Part shown: positions 8,348 through 15,266 of the stretch, in pieces
Layout: each line of letters starts with the position of its first letter
How positions within the stretch are numbered: the first letter of the stretch is position 1
Assembly: GCA_947073515.1 (NCBI GenBank)
Contig: CAMTMC010000020.1
Span: 1 to 42,363, forward strand
DNA: 42,363 nucleotides
Source of the DNA: an uncultured bacterium
Lineage (GTDB): Bacteria > Bacillota > Clostridia > Oscillospirales > Oscillospiraceae
Direction: 5' to 3'
Notes under the pieces: generated by a model
Seen by the model: only the letters and a program-made list of their open reading frames with translations
Database searches by the model: none
Told to the model about the DNA's origin: nothing
Made by a program: the position numbers and the translations under genes

Positions 8348-9049
8348 TCACTCGCTGAAGTAGTAGCCCATCCCCCGCTTGGTCTTGATGAACTCCGGGG
8401 CGGCGGGGTCGTCCTCCAGCTTCTCCCGCAGGCGGCGGACGGCCACGTCCACCGCCCGGACATCCCCCACATAGCCCTCATAGTTCCACACGTGCTCCAT
8501 GAGGGCCTCCCGGGAGAAGATCTTCCCCGGCTGGGCGGCCAGGAAGCAGATCAGGTCATACTCCCGCTGGGTCAGCTCCAGGGGGACGCCGTCCTTGCAG
8601 ACGCTGGCCCGCCGCTGGTCAATGGTCAGGCGGGCCCCGCCCTGGACAGGGGGGGCAACCGGCCCGGCGGAAGGGGCCGCCATGGACATCCGGCGGATGT
8701 TGGCCTTGACCCGGGCCAACAGCTCCCGGTTTTTAAAGGGCTTGGTAATATAGTCGTCAGCCCCCAGCTCCAGGCCCCGGACCTTGTCCTCCTCCTCCTC
8801 CCGGGCGGTGAGCATGACAATGGGGACGGCGGAGCCCGCCGCCCGGATCTTCTCGCACACCTCAAAGCCGCTCATGCCGGGAAGCATCAGGTCCAGCAGG
8901 ACCAGGTCCGGGTTCTGCTCCAGAGCCAGCTGCAGGCCGGTGGGGCCGTCCAGGGCCTCCAGGGTGTCGTACCCCTCCCGGGTCAGGTTAAAGGACAGGA
9001 TGTCCACAATGCTCTGCTCATCCTCAACAATCAAGATGGTCTTTCCCAT
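8348..9049 (-). CDS. walR: Response regulator WalR (OmpR/PhoB family)
   Basis: A 233-aa two-domain regulator. The receiver (1-120) has phospho-accepting D53 in LVLLDLMLPG and the conserved K103 in ITKPF. The C-terminal winged helix includes REALMEHVWNYEG and the DNA-recognition stretch DVRAVDVAVRRLREKL. The sequence strongly resembles Firmicute WalR/YycF, the essential regulator of autolysins and wall turnover. The start ATG follows GGGAGG. It heads the long minus-strand unit. Its upstream region carries three 54-bp tandem repeats. Confidence 0.95.
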   Translation of the reverse strand: MGKTILIVEDEQSIVDILSFNLTREGYDTLEALDGPTGLQLALEQNPDLVLLDLMLPGMSGFEVCEKIRAAGSAVPIVMLTAREEEEDKVRGLELGADDYITKPFKNRELLARVKANIRRMSMAAPSAGPVAPPVQGGARLTIDQRRASVCKDGVPLELTQREYDLICFLAAQPGKIFSREALMEHVWNYEGYVGDVRAVDVAVRRLREKLEDDPAAPEFIKTKRGMGYYFSE

Positions 9050-9090
9050 GACGAGACCTCCCTCATTTTCTTAAACACTGATTTATCACA

Positions 9091-9252
9091 GGATCTTCTC
9101 TATTTCCCCGCCCGGAGGGCGGGAAATAACAGCACTTTCCGGCGGGATCTTCTCTGTTTCCCCGCCTGGAGGGCGGGAGATAACAGCACTTTCCGGCAGG
9201 ATTTGCTCTGTTTCCCCGTTTGGAGGACGGGGAAACAACGGTGCTTTTCAAG
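9091..9252. repeat. Three tandem 54-bp repeats upstream of walR
   Basis: Direct repeats begin at 9091, 9145 and 9199, each starting GGAT. Copies 1 and 2 differ at only a handful of positions, copy 3 is more diverged. Each unit contains an inverted repeat, for example GTTTCCCCGT pairing with ACGGGGAAAC in copy 3, and copies 1 and 2 share AACAGCACTTTCCGGC. The array fills most of the 222-bp gap between the Nudix gene and walR. The period is a multiple of three, so it stays open as a 66-codon frame on the minus strand, but nothing suggests it is translated. Confidence 0.92.
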
Positions 9253-9271
9253 TGCGCCGTCATAACGCCGT

Positions 9272-9814
9272 TTACAGGCCCAGCAGGATCTTGGCCTTCA
9301 GGGTGGCGGCCACGGTCTTGGCGTCGGTGATCGTGCCGTCCATCACCTGGGCCGCCAGCTGGTCAAAGGGCATGGCCACCACGTCCAGAAACTCGTCCTC
9401 GTCCAGGTGCTGGCCGGTTTTGCGCAGCCCCCGGGCCAGGTACATGTGCAGTTCCTCGTCACAAAAGCCCGGGGAGGCCAGGGCGCTGCCCAGATACGTC
9501 CAGTCCGACGCCTCCAGGCCGGTCTCCTCGCTCAACTCCCGCTTGGCCCCCAGCAGGTGATCCTCCTGGGTTCCGTGGTCCAGCTTGCCGGCGGGCAGCT
9601 CCAGCAGCTCCCGCTGGATGGGATAGCGGAACTGCCGCACCAGATAGACGGTGCCGTCCTCCTCCAGCGCCAGCACAGCCACCCCGCCGGGGTGGTAGAC
9701 TACCTCCCGCTCCGCCAGCCGGCCGTTGGGCAGGCGGGCCTGGTCCAGAGTCACTTTGACAATCTTGCCCTCAAAAATCGTCTGGCTGCTTACCATCTGT
9801 TCCCGCAGGTCCAT
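9272..9814 (-). CDS. Nudix hydrolase, ADP-ribose pyrophosphatase type (NudF)
   Basis: A 180-aa Nudix enzyme of the ADP-ribose pyrophosphatase group, cleaving ADP-ribose to AMP and ribose 5-phosphate. The fold-specific RQFRYPIQRELLELPAGK precedes the Nudix box, which ends REL-S-EETG at 92-99. The box is unusual: from G76 to the first conserved E (E84) there are seven residues rather than five. The rest of the metal-binding glutamates are present. The start ATG follows AAGGAGGAG. It has its own promoter (9857-9885). Confidence 0.9.
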   Translation of the reverse strand: MDLREQMVSSQTIFEGKIVKVTLDQARLPNGRLAEREVVYHPGGVAVLALEEDGTVYLVRQFRYPIQRELLELPAGKLDHGTQEDHLLGAKRELSEETGLEASDWTYLGSALASPGFCDEELHMYLARGLRKTGQHLDEDEFLDVVAMPFDQLAAQVMDGTITDAKTVAATLKAKILLGL

Positions 9815-9856
9815 AACTTCTCCTCCTTACAAGGCCGTGTGTTCCCAATTTCGATT

Positions 9857-9885
9857 AGTATAACACAATTCCCAGGGAGGGTAAA
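9857..9885 (-). promoter_or_regulatory. Promoter of the Nudix gene
   Basis: On the minus strand, TTTACC at 9880-9885, a 17-bp spacer, then TATACT at 9857-9862, about 43 bp before the Nudix start codon. This is a good sigma-A type match. Confidence 0.65.
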
Positions 9886-9887
9886 GA

Positions 9888-9913
9888 AAAACCCGCCTGA
9901 AACGGCGGGTTTT
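9888..9913 (-). terminator. Terminator after the XRE regulator fragment
   Basis: AAAACCCGCC, six bases, GGCGGGTTTT, followed on the minus strand by a T-rich run. It overlaps the stop codon of the regulator fragment and precedes the Nudix promoter. Confidence 0.8.
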
Positions 9914-10058
9914 AATCCCGAAACTCAAACAGCTTGTGAACCGGAACCTCCAGCGTGTCGGCAATGCGGAATACTGCATCCAGGGAGGCCCCTACCTTCG
10001 CCAGTTCGATATTGCTCAAATGGTTCGTATTTTTTAATCTGCCTCTTGTCTGTCTGAA
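9912..10058 (-). pseudogene. C-terminal fragment of an XRE-family helix-turn-helix regulator
   Basis: The minus strand reads NHLSNIELAKVGASLDAVFR and continues IADTLEVPVHKLFEFRD before TAA at 9912-9914. This is the recognition helix and C-terminal end of the small XRE/Cro-type regulators common in Clostridia. The frame is closed by TGA at 10059-10061, with no ATG or ribosome binding site, so the N-terminal half of the HTH is missing. A terminator is still attached. It looks like a decayed gene. From 10062 to 10181 I see nothing else that I can name. Confidence 0.75.
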
Positions 10059-10181
10059 TCACCACATATAGTATATGGCGCTTTTTACAGTGGATTAACA
10101 CTTTAAAAAATTGAGCGCATCATCTGTATCCTGGAGGAGCTGGGCAGCGGCGGCGGCCGGCACGATTTTTGTTAGTATATA

Positions 10182-10212
10182 AAACTCCCGCCCCCTATGG
10201 GGGCGGGAGTTT
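10182..10212 (-). terminator. Terminator after the EF-G paralogue
   Basis: A perfect 14-bp stem (AAACTCCCGCCCCC with its complement) around the 3-base loop TAT, followed on the minus strand by a short T-rich stretch. It lies 6 bp after the stop codon of the EF-G-like gene. Confidence 0.85.
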
Positions 10213-10218
10213 ATTACC

Positions 10219-12291
10219 TTATTCCTCCGCCATAGCCTTGGCGGTAGCGATGGCTTTCTCCTGGGCGGCGGGGGGGCAGTCCTCGTAGCGGACAAAATGG
10301 AAGGTGTAGCTGCCCCGGGACTGGGTCATAGCCCGCAGGTCGATGGCGTAGCCCGTCATCTCGGCCATAGGCACCTCGGCCTCAATGACCTGCTCGCCGC
10401 TGTCGGTGGGGTTCATCCCCATGACACGGCCCCGGCGCTTGTTCAGGTCGCCGATGACATCGCCCATGTAGCTGTCGGGCACGGTGACCTTCAGCTCGCC
10501 CACCGGCTCCAGCAGGACGGGGTTTGCCTCGGGCATGGCGGCCTTGTAGGCCAGCTGGGCGGCGGTCTTAAAGGCGATTTCAGAGGAGTCCACCGGGTGG
10601 TAGCTTCCATCGTACAGCACGGCCTTCAGGTTGACCACCGGGTAACCCGCCAGGGGGCCGTGGACACAGGCCTCCCGCAACCCCTTCTCCACGGCGGGGA
10701 AGAAGTTCTTGGGCACGGAGCCGCCGAAGACCTCCTCGGCGAAGACCATCTGTTCCTCCTCCAGGTTGGGCTCGAAGCGGATCCACACGTCGCCGAACTG
10801 GCCGGAGCCGCCGGTCTGCTTCTTGTGGCGGCCCTGCTTCTGGACGGTCTTGCGGATCTTCTCCCGGTAGGGCACCCGCATCTCGCCCAGCTCGGCGTCC
10901 ACATTGAAGCGGCTCTTCAGCTTGGCCACCAGCACATCCACCTGGATGTCGCCGGCGCCGGTGAGCACCATCTGGTGGGTCTCGGCGTTGTTCACCAGGG
11001 TGAAGGAGGGGTCCTCCTCGTTGAGGCGGTACAGGCCCTGGGCCACCTTGTCCTCCTGGCCCCGGGTCTTGGGGGAGATGGCCACGGCGTAGTTGGGCTC
11101 GGCGAAGGGGATCTGCTTCAGGCTGACCACCTTGCGGGTGTCGCACAGGGTATCGCCGGTCTTGACCTTCTCCATCTTGCCGATGGCGCCGATGTCGCCG
11201 CAGGTGAGCTCCTTGACCTCCTCGGCCTTCTTGCCCTTCATCACGTACAGGCGGCCCAGCTTCTCGTTGGAGCCGGTGCGGGCGTTCACCAAGGTCAGGT
11301 CAGAGGTAATCACGCCGGACAGCACCTTGATATAGGAGTACTTGCCGTACTGGTCGGAGACGGTCTTGAACACGAAGGCGGTGGGCACGCCGCCGGGGGA
11401 GACCACGAACTCCTCGGTCTCGCCGTCCTGGCGGGTGGCTTTATGGTAATTGCCCTCCATGGGGGTGGGCAGCAGCTCCACAATATAGTCCATCAGCATC
11501 AGGGAGCCCATGCAGTCCACGGCGGAGCCGCACAGCACCGGGAACAGGGACAGCTCCCGGACGCCCTGGCGCAGGCCCTGGATCATCTCGGCGTAGGTGA
11601 AGTCCTCGCCGGAGAAGAACTTGTCCATGAACTCCTCAGAGGTCTCGGCCACGGACTCCTTCAAAGCGTCGTGGAACTGGGTGATGACCTCCTCTTTCCC
11701 CTCGGGGATCTCGATCTCCACCCGCTTCATGTTCCGCATCTCATAGGCCCGCTTATTCATCACGTCGATGATGCCGGTGACCTTCTTGTCCTCGTCCCAG
11801 ATGGGCACCACCACGGGGGCGACCTTGTTGCCGTACTTCTCCCGCAGGGCGTCGAAGGTGGCGTTGTAGTCGGAGTTGTCCTCATCGGTCTTGGAGATAT
11901 AGATGAAGCGGGGCATATTCCGCTCCTCGCAGTACTTCCAGGCCTTCTCCAGGCCCACGGAGACGCCGTCCTTGGCGGAGCAGACGATGATGGCGGCATC
12001 GGCGGCCCGGAGGGCCTCCATGGCCTCGCCGGCGAAGTCGAACCCGCCCGGGGTGTCCAGCACATTGATCTTACAGCCCTTGAACTCCAGGGGGGCCACG
12101 GCCAGGGAGATGGAAATCTGGCGCTTGACCTCCTCCGGGTCGTAGTCGCACACGGTGTTGCCGTCGGTGGCCCTGCCCATGCGGTCGATGGCGCCGGTCA
12201 TATACAGCAGGCTCTCCGCCAGGGCGGTCTTGCCGCTGCCGCCGTGGCCCAGCAGACAGACGTTGCGGATATTTTGTACAGAATAGCTCAT
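10219..12291 (-). CDS. EF-G-like translational GTPase paralogue with altered G motifs
   Basis: A 690-aa protein with the EF-G domain order (G domain, domains II-V), including the domain IV/V landmarks near the C-terminus (HPVDSSEIAFKTA, MTQSRGSYTFHF). P-loop GHGGSGKTAL is intact. G3 reads DTPGGFDF in place of DTPGHVDF, losing the histidine that activates water in translational GTPases, and G4 reads SKTD in place of NKxD. It is therefore a paralogue of unknown role, not the main FusA. I chose the ATG at 12291 (AAGGAG 11 bases upstream) over the GTG four codons earlier, which would overlap its own binding site. Confidence 0.9.
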   Translation of the reverse strand: MSYSVQNIRNVCLLGHGGSGKTALAESLLYMTGAIDRMGRATDGNTVCDYDPEEVKRQISISLAVAPLEFKGCKINVLDTPGGFDFAGEAMEALRAADAAIIVCSAKDGVSVGLEKAWKYCEERNMPRFIYISKTDEDNSDYNATFDALREKYGNKVAPVVVPIWDEDKKVTGIIDVMNKRAYEMRNMKRVEIEIPEGKEEVITQFHDALKESVAETSEEFMDKFFSGEDFTYAEMIQGLRQGVRELSLFPVLCGSAVDCMGSLMLMDYIVELLPTPMEGNYHKATRQDGETEEFVVSPGGVPTAFVFKTVSDQYGKYSYIKVLSGVITSDLTLVNARTGSNEKLGRLYVMKGKKAEEVKELTCGDIGAIGKMEKVKTGDTLCDTRKVVSLKQIPFAEPNYAVAISPKTRGQEDKVAQGLYRLNEEDPSFTLVNNAETHQMVLTGAGDIQVDVLVAKLKSRFNVDAELGEMRVPYREKIRKTVQKQGRHKKQTGGSGQFGDVWIRFEPNLEEEQMVFAEEVFGGSVPKNFFPAVEKGLREACVHGPLAGYPVVNLKAVLYDGSYHPVDSSEIAFKTAAQLAYKAAMPEANPVLLEPVGELKVTVPDSYMGDVIGDLNKRRGRVMGMNPTDSGEQVIEAEVPMAEMTGYAIDLRAMTQSRGSYTFHFVRYEDCPPAAQEKAIATAKAMAEE

Positions 12292-12410
12292 AACTGTTTC
12301 CACTCCTTATGTTTGGACTAGGGCTTGTCTGAACTGTGTCAGCACGCTCAGTCAGCGCCTATTGCTCCGCCCCCGGGGTTTCCCATTTGAGACGTTACAC
12401 GCTATTGGTT

Positions 12411-12439
12411 ATTATACACGAAAGCAGGGATTCTGACAA
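12411..12439 (-). promoter_or_regulatory. Strong promoter of the EF-G paralogue
   Basis: Minus strand TTGTCA at 12434-12439, a 17-bp spacer and perfect TATAAT at 12411-12416. It implies a 5' leader of roughly 115 nt before the ATG at 12291. Confidence 0.85.
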
Positions 12440-12471
12440 CTGTTTTTTTGAGGGATTTTGGATGAAAGGCA

Positions 12472-12506
12472 AAAACAGCGTCCCGCCCCAGGCGAAACGC
12501 TGTTTT
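12472..12506 (-). terminator. Terminator after the anti-sigma gene
   Basis: AAAACAGCGT at 12472-12481 pairs with ACGCTGTTTT at 12497-12506. On the minus strand the stem ends in a T run, 6 bp after the anti-sigma stop codon. Confidence 0.82.
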
Positions 12507-12511
12507 GATCC

Positions 12512-13312
12512 TCAATCTTCCAAAATAATTAAAGTGAAGAGCCCGTCTGAAGCCCCGCCGTCGCCGGTAAGGGCCCGCTTTACGGAGATCCCCTGTTCCC
12601 CGGCCAGCTGTTCCATCCGCTCCAGCAGCTCCTGGGGCAGGCCGTGGTACACCGAGCCCCGCCCGTCCTCCGTGGGGCTCACCGCCGTCTCCGGCGGGAT
12701 CAGCTCCGCCGCCCCGTCGGGCAGGCGTTCCATCGCCACCGTGTTCTCGCCCAGCTCCACAAAGTCCAGCTTGTCTTCGGGCTGGTCCGCCTCCATGGAG
12801 TTGGGGGCGGCGCCCGCCTGGGCGGGGGCGGGGGCGCCTTCCGCCTCGCCCTCATCCGGCGCGGGCATGCCGTAGGCGCTGATCCGGGGCAGGTCCCGGG
12901 CGTTTTTCTCCATCAGCGCCTCCTGGCCGCCGGCGGCGTTGGGCACCGCGCTCCGGAAGGCGGAGCCGCTTGAGGCGCTCTGCTGGGTGTGGGGGCCGTA
13001 CAGGGCCACCAGCAGCACGATCCCGGCGGCGGCCACCGCCATGGCCTGCTTCTGGAGGCGGCGGAACAGCGGCAAAATCTTGGGCTGGCGGTTGATGGCG
13101 TAGATCACATCCCGGGCGAAGCCCTCCGGGGCCTCCAGCTCCTCCAGACCCTTGAAGCCCAGCTCGACCTGATCCAGCTGGCCCGCCAGTGCCCGGCACT
13201 CCGGGCATTGGCCCAGATGCGCTTCCAGCTCCTGGGTCTCCTGGCCGCTCAGTTCCCCGTCCAGCCGGGCGGAGAGCAGTTCCGCGCAGCGTTCACAATC
13301 CACGGGCTCCAT
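12512..13312 (-). CDS. Zinc-finger anti-sigma factor (membrane-anchored)
   Basis: A 266-aa protein with an N-terminal zinc anti-sigma domain: H32-xxx-C36-xx-C39, plus C6 and C9. One membrane segment lies at about 89-105 (QAMAVAAAGIVLLVALY). A long extracytoplasmic region rich in Ala, Pro and Glu follows, without a recognised fold. Such proteins hold an ECF sigma factor at the membrane until an envelope signal frees it. The gene follows the sigma factor gene by 35 bp, the usual order, and the pair shares the terminator at 12472-12506. Confidence 0.9.
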   Translation of the reverse strand: MEPVDCERCAELLSARLDGELSGQETQELEAHLGQCPECRALAGQLDQVELGFKGLEELEAPEGFARDVIYAINRQPKILPLFRRLQKQAMAVAAAGIVLLVALYGPHTQQSASSGSAFRSAVPNAAGGQEALMEKNARDLPRISAYGMPAPDEGEAEGAPAPAQAGAAPNSMEADQPEDKLDFVELGENTVAMERLPDGAAELIPPETAVSPTEDGRGSVYHGLPQELLERMEQLAGEQGISVKRALTGDGGASDGLFTLIILED

Positions 13313-13347
13313 CCCCCTTTCCTTTCCTCGTCTGGTTTAGACGGCGT

Positions 13348-13917
13348 TCAAGTAAAAAAGTTCCCGTCCTCCAGCAAAATCTTTCGCAGGGCCAGCCGGG
13401 CCCGGGCGAGGCGGGATTTTACCGTCCCCAGGTCCAGATCCAATTTCTCTCCAATCTCCTGGTAGCTCAGGCCGGACAGCTCCCGCATGACCAGCACCTG
13501 GCGCTGGTGGTCCGGCAGCTTCTCCAGCCCCCGGGACAGGGCCCGGCTCCGCTCGGATTCCTCCAGCTTTCGCTGGGGGTCCTGGTTCCAGTCGGCGGGC
13601 TCCGTCCAGCCGCTGTCCTCGTCGTCCAGGGAGGCGCCGCTGTCAATGTTCTGCCGGCGCCGCTGGCGGCGCAGGTGGTCGATGCACACATTGGCGGCCA
13701 GGCGGTATACCCAGGTGGAGAAGCTGCTGTCCCCCTGGAAGGATTTCAGCCCCTGCCAGGCCTTGAGGAAGGCCTCCTGGGCCAGGTCGGCCCCCTCCTC
13801 CCGGCTGCCTGTCATGCGGACACACAGGGAGTAGACCTTATTCTGATTGTCCAGCACCAGCCGCTCAAAGGCGTCCTGATCGCCCTTTTTCGCCCGTTTT
13901 ACCAACTCTTCGGACAA
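13348..13917 (-). CDS. ECF (sigma-70 family) RNA polymerase sigma factor
   Basis: A 189-aa SigW/RpoE-type sigma factor. Region 2 includes DLAQEAFLKAWQGL and FSTWVYRLAANVCIDHLRR. Region 4 includes LPDHQRQVLVMRELSGLSYQEIGEKL and GTVKSRLARAR. I chose the TTG at 13917 as start: AAGGAGGG lies 8 bases upstream and the protein then begins at the normal point for the family. The frame's earlier starts, as far as 14034, only translate a low-complexity spacer. Its partner is the downstream zinc anti-sigma factor. Confidence 0.92.
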   Translation of the reverse strand: MSEELVKRAKKGDQDAFERLVLDNQNKVYSLCVRMTGSREEGADLAQEAFLKAWQGLKSFQGDSSFSTWVYRLAANVCIDHLRRQRRRQNIDSGASLDDEDSGWTEPADWNQDPQRKLEESERSRALSRGLEKLPDHQRQVLVMRELSGLSYQEIGEKLDLDLGTVKSRLARARLALRKILLEDGNFFT

Positions 13918-14085
13918 GGCCGCTCCCTCCTTCGTCGTCGCAAAGTCCGCTCTATTTGGAACGCTCTGCCGGGCATTCCAAATGCCGCTCCCTTGCTCCG
14001 CCTCTCCGCCCATGACCCGCTCCGCTGGGCTCATGGGCGGGGGCGGCCTGTGGCCGCCTTCCAGCGGACTCTTTCACTGCCACCG

Positions 14086-14169
14086 AGAGCCTGTTCAGCA
14101 TCTTCCCAAACGCCGACTGGCGGGTCTTTTGCCGCCAGTCGGCATTTTTTCAGATACGAAACAGGCTCT
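14086..14169. repeat. 84-bp near-palindrome with inner terminator-like hairpin
   Basis: The outer arms AGAGCCTGTT (14086-14095) and AACAGGCTCT (14160-14169) and the inner 12-bp stem GCCGACTGGCGG (14112-14123 with 14132-14143) are perfect. The two halves align over 38 bases each around an 8-base loop. The inner stem is followed on the plus strand by ATTTTTT, a terminator shape, although no plus-strand gene precedes it. It lies in the 327-bp gap between dusB and the ECF sigma gene. Confidence 0.85.
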
Positions 14170-14171
14170 GA

Positions 14172-14236
14172 GGAAAAACGAAGTTTTTCCCGATTTTTTC
14201 TTTTGATTCTTTTCTTTTTTCCAAAAAAGAAAAGAA
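14172..14236. repeat. Two further perfect hairpins after dusB
   Basis: GGAAAAAC at 14172-14179 and GTTTTTCC at 14183-14190 form an 8-bp stem with a GAA loop. A second perfect inverted repeat has 14-base arms at 14207-14220 and 14223-14236 around CC. The latter lies 8 bp after the dusB stop codon and could act as its terminator, though it is AT-rich. Together with the 84-bp element, almost the whole gap is self-complementary. Confidence 0.8.
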
Positions 14237-14244
14237 CAGTCCCC

Positions 14245-15219
14245 TCAGCACAGGTCCCGCTTGATCCCGGCGGTCACCTGGTACACGTCCTCCAGGGTGG
14301 TGATCTTTACGATCTGTTCTTTATAGTAGGCGGCGTGGGGCACCCCCTTCAGATACCAGGCGTAGTGCCGCCGGGCCTCCAGGCAGGCGATCTTCTCCCC
14401 CTTGTTGGCGGCGGCCAGCTCAAACTGCCGCACGGCGGTGTCGCACCGCTCCGCCAGCGGGGGCATCTCCGGGACGGGGCGGCCCTCCAGGGCGGCCTTG
14501 CACTGGGCGAACAGCCAGGGGTTGCCGAAAATCCCCCGGCCGATCATAGCCATATCCGCCCCGGTGTACTTTAAAATCCTGGGGGCGTCGGCGGCTTTGA
14601 ATACATCGCCGTTGGCGATGACCGGGATCTTCACGGCGTTCTTCACCTCCCGAATCCAATCCCAGTTGGCGGCGCCGGAGTACATCTGCACCTTCGTCCG
14701 GCCGTGGACAGCCACGGCGGAGACGCCCGCCTCCTCCATGGCTTTGGCGAACTCCACGCAGTTGATGGAGCCCTTGTCCCAGCCCAGGCGGAACTTCACC
14801 GTCACCGGGCATCCCTTCGCCCCCCGGATCACCGCCTGCGCCACCTTCACCGCCCGGGCGGGGTCCCGCATCAGGCCGGAGCCGTCCCCGGAGTTGGCCA
14901 CCTTGGGGACGGGACAGCCCATATTGATGTCGATGATGTCCGCCCCGGACACCTCACGGGCAATGGCCGCCCCCTCCTCCATGCACACCGGGTCGCTGCC
15001 GAAAATCTGGGCGGCGGCGGGGGTCTCGTTCTCCCCCATTTTCAGCAGGGGGATGGACTTTTTGTCCTGGTAGCACAGGGCCTTGGCGCTGACCATCTCG
15101 GTGCAGGTCAGCCCCGCCCCCTGCTCCCGGCAGATGGTACGGAAGGCCATGTCGGTCACCCCGGCCATGGGGCCCAGGGCCAGGGGGGTCTGGATCTCGA
15201 TTCCTCCAATGGATACCAT
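14245..15219 (-). CDS. dusB: tRNA-dihydrouridine synthase B
   Basis: A 324-aa flavoenzyme that reduces uridines in tRNA with NADPH. The FMN-barrel start (LALGPMAGVTDMAFR), the catalytic-cysteine motif DINMGCPVPKV (C102), KFRLGWD, HGRTKVQMYSG and the IANGD/GRGIFGNPWLF phosphate-binding segments are all present, in the DusB order. The start ATG follows AGGTGG. It is 47 bp downstream of the S66 peptidase gene. Confidence 0.95.
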   Translation of the reverse strand: MVSIGGIEIQTPLALGPMAGVTDMAFRTICREQGAGLTCTEMVSAKALCYQDKKSIPLLKMGENETPAAAQIFGSDPVCMEEGAAIAREVSGADIIDINMGCPVPKVANSGDGSGLMRDPARAVKVAQAVIRGAKGCPVTVKFRLGWDKGSINCVEFAKAMEEAGVSAVAVHGRTKVQMYSGAANWDWIREVKNAVKIPVIANGDVFKAADAPRILKYTGADMAMIGRGIFGNPWLFAQCKAALEGRPVPEMPPLAERCDTAVRQFELAAANKGEKIACLEARRHYAWYLKGVPHAAYYKEQIVKITTLEDVYQVTAGIKRDLC

Positions 15220-15266
15220 AGTCTCTTTCCCACCTAAATTCTTGGATACGCCCCCGGCTCTCGCTG

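Noticed and set aside
9091..9252. CRISPR-like array
   Set aside because: The repeats are contiguous, without unique spacers, and no cas genes lie nearby.
9063..9263. 66-codon frame through the 54-bp repeats with an 18-residue peptide repeat
   Set aside because: The frame stays open only because 54 is a multiple of three; it has no ribosome binding site, odd composition, and the opposite strand is equally open.
10095..10295. 66-codon minus-strand frame overlapping the end of the EF-G paralogue
   Set aside because: It reads through the terminator hairpin and overlaps a certain gene in another frame.
10297..12321. Long plus-strand frame opposite the EF-G paralogue
   Set aside because: Same shadow effect; the real gene is recognisable throughout.
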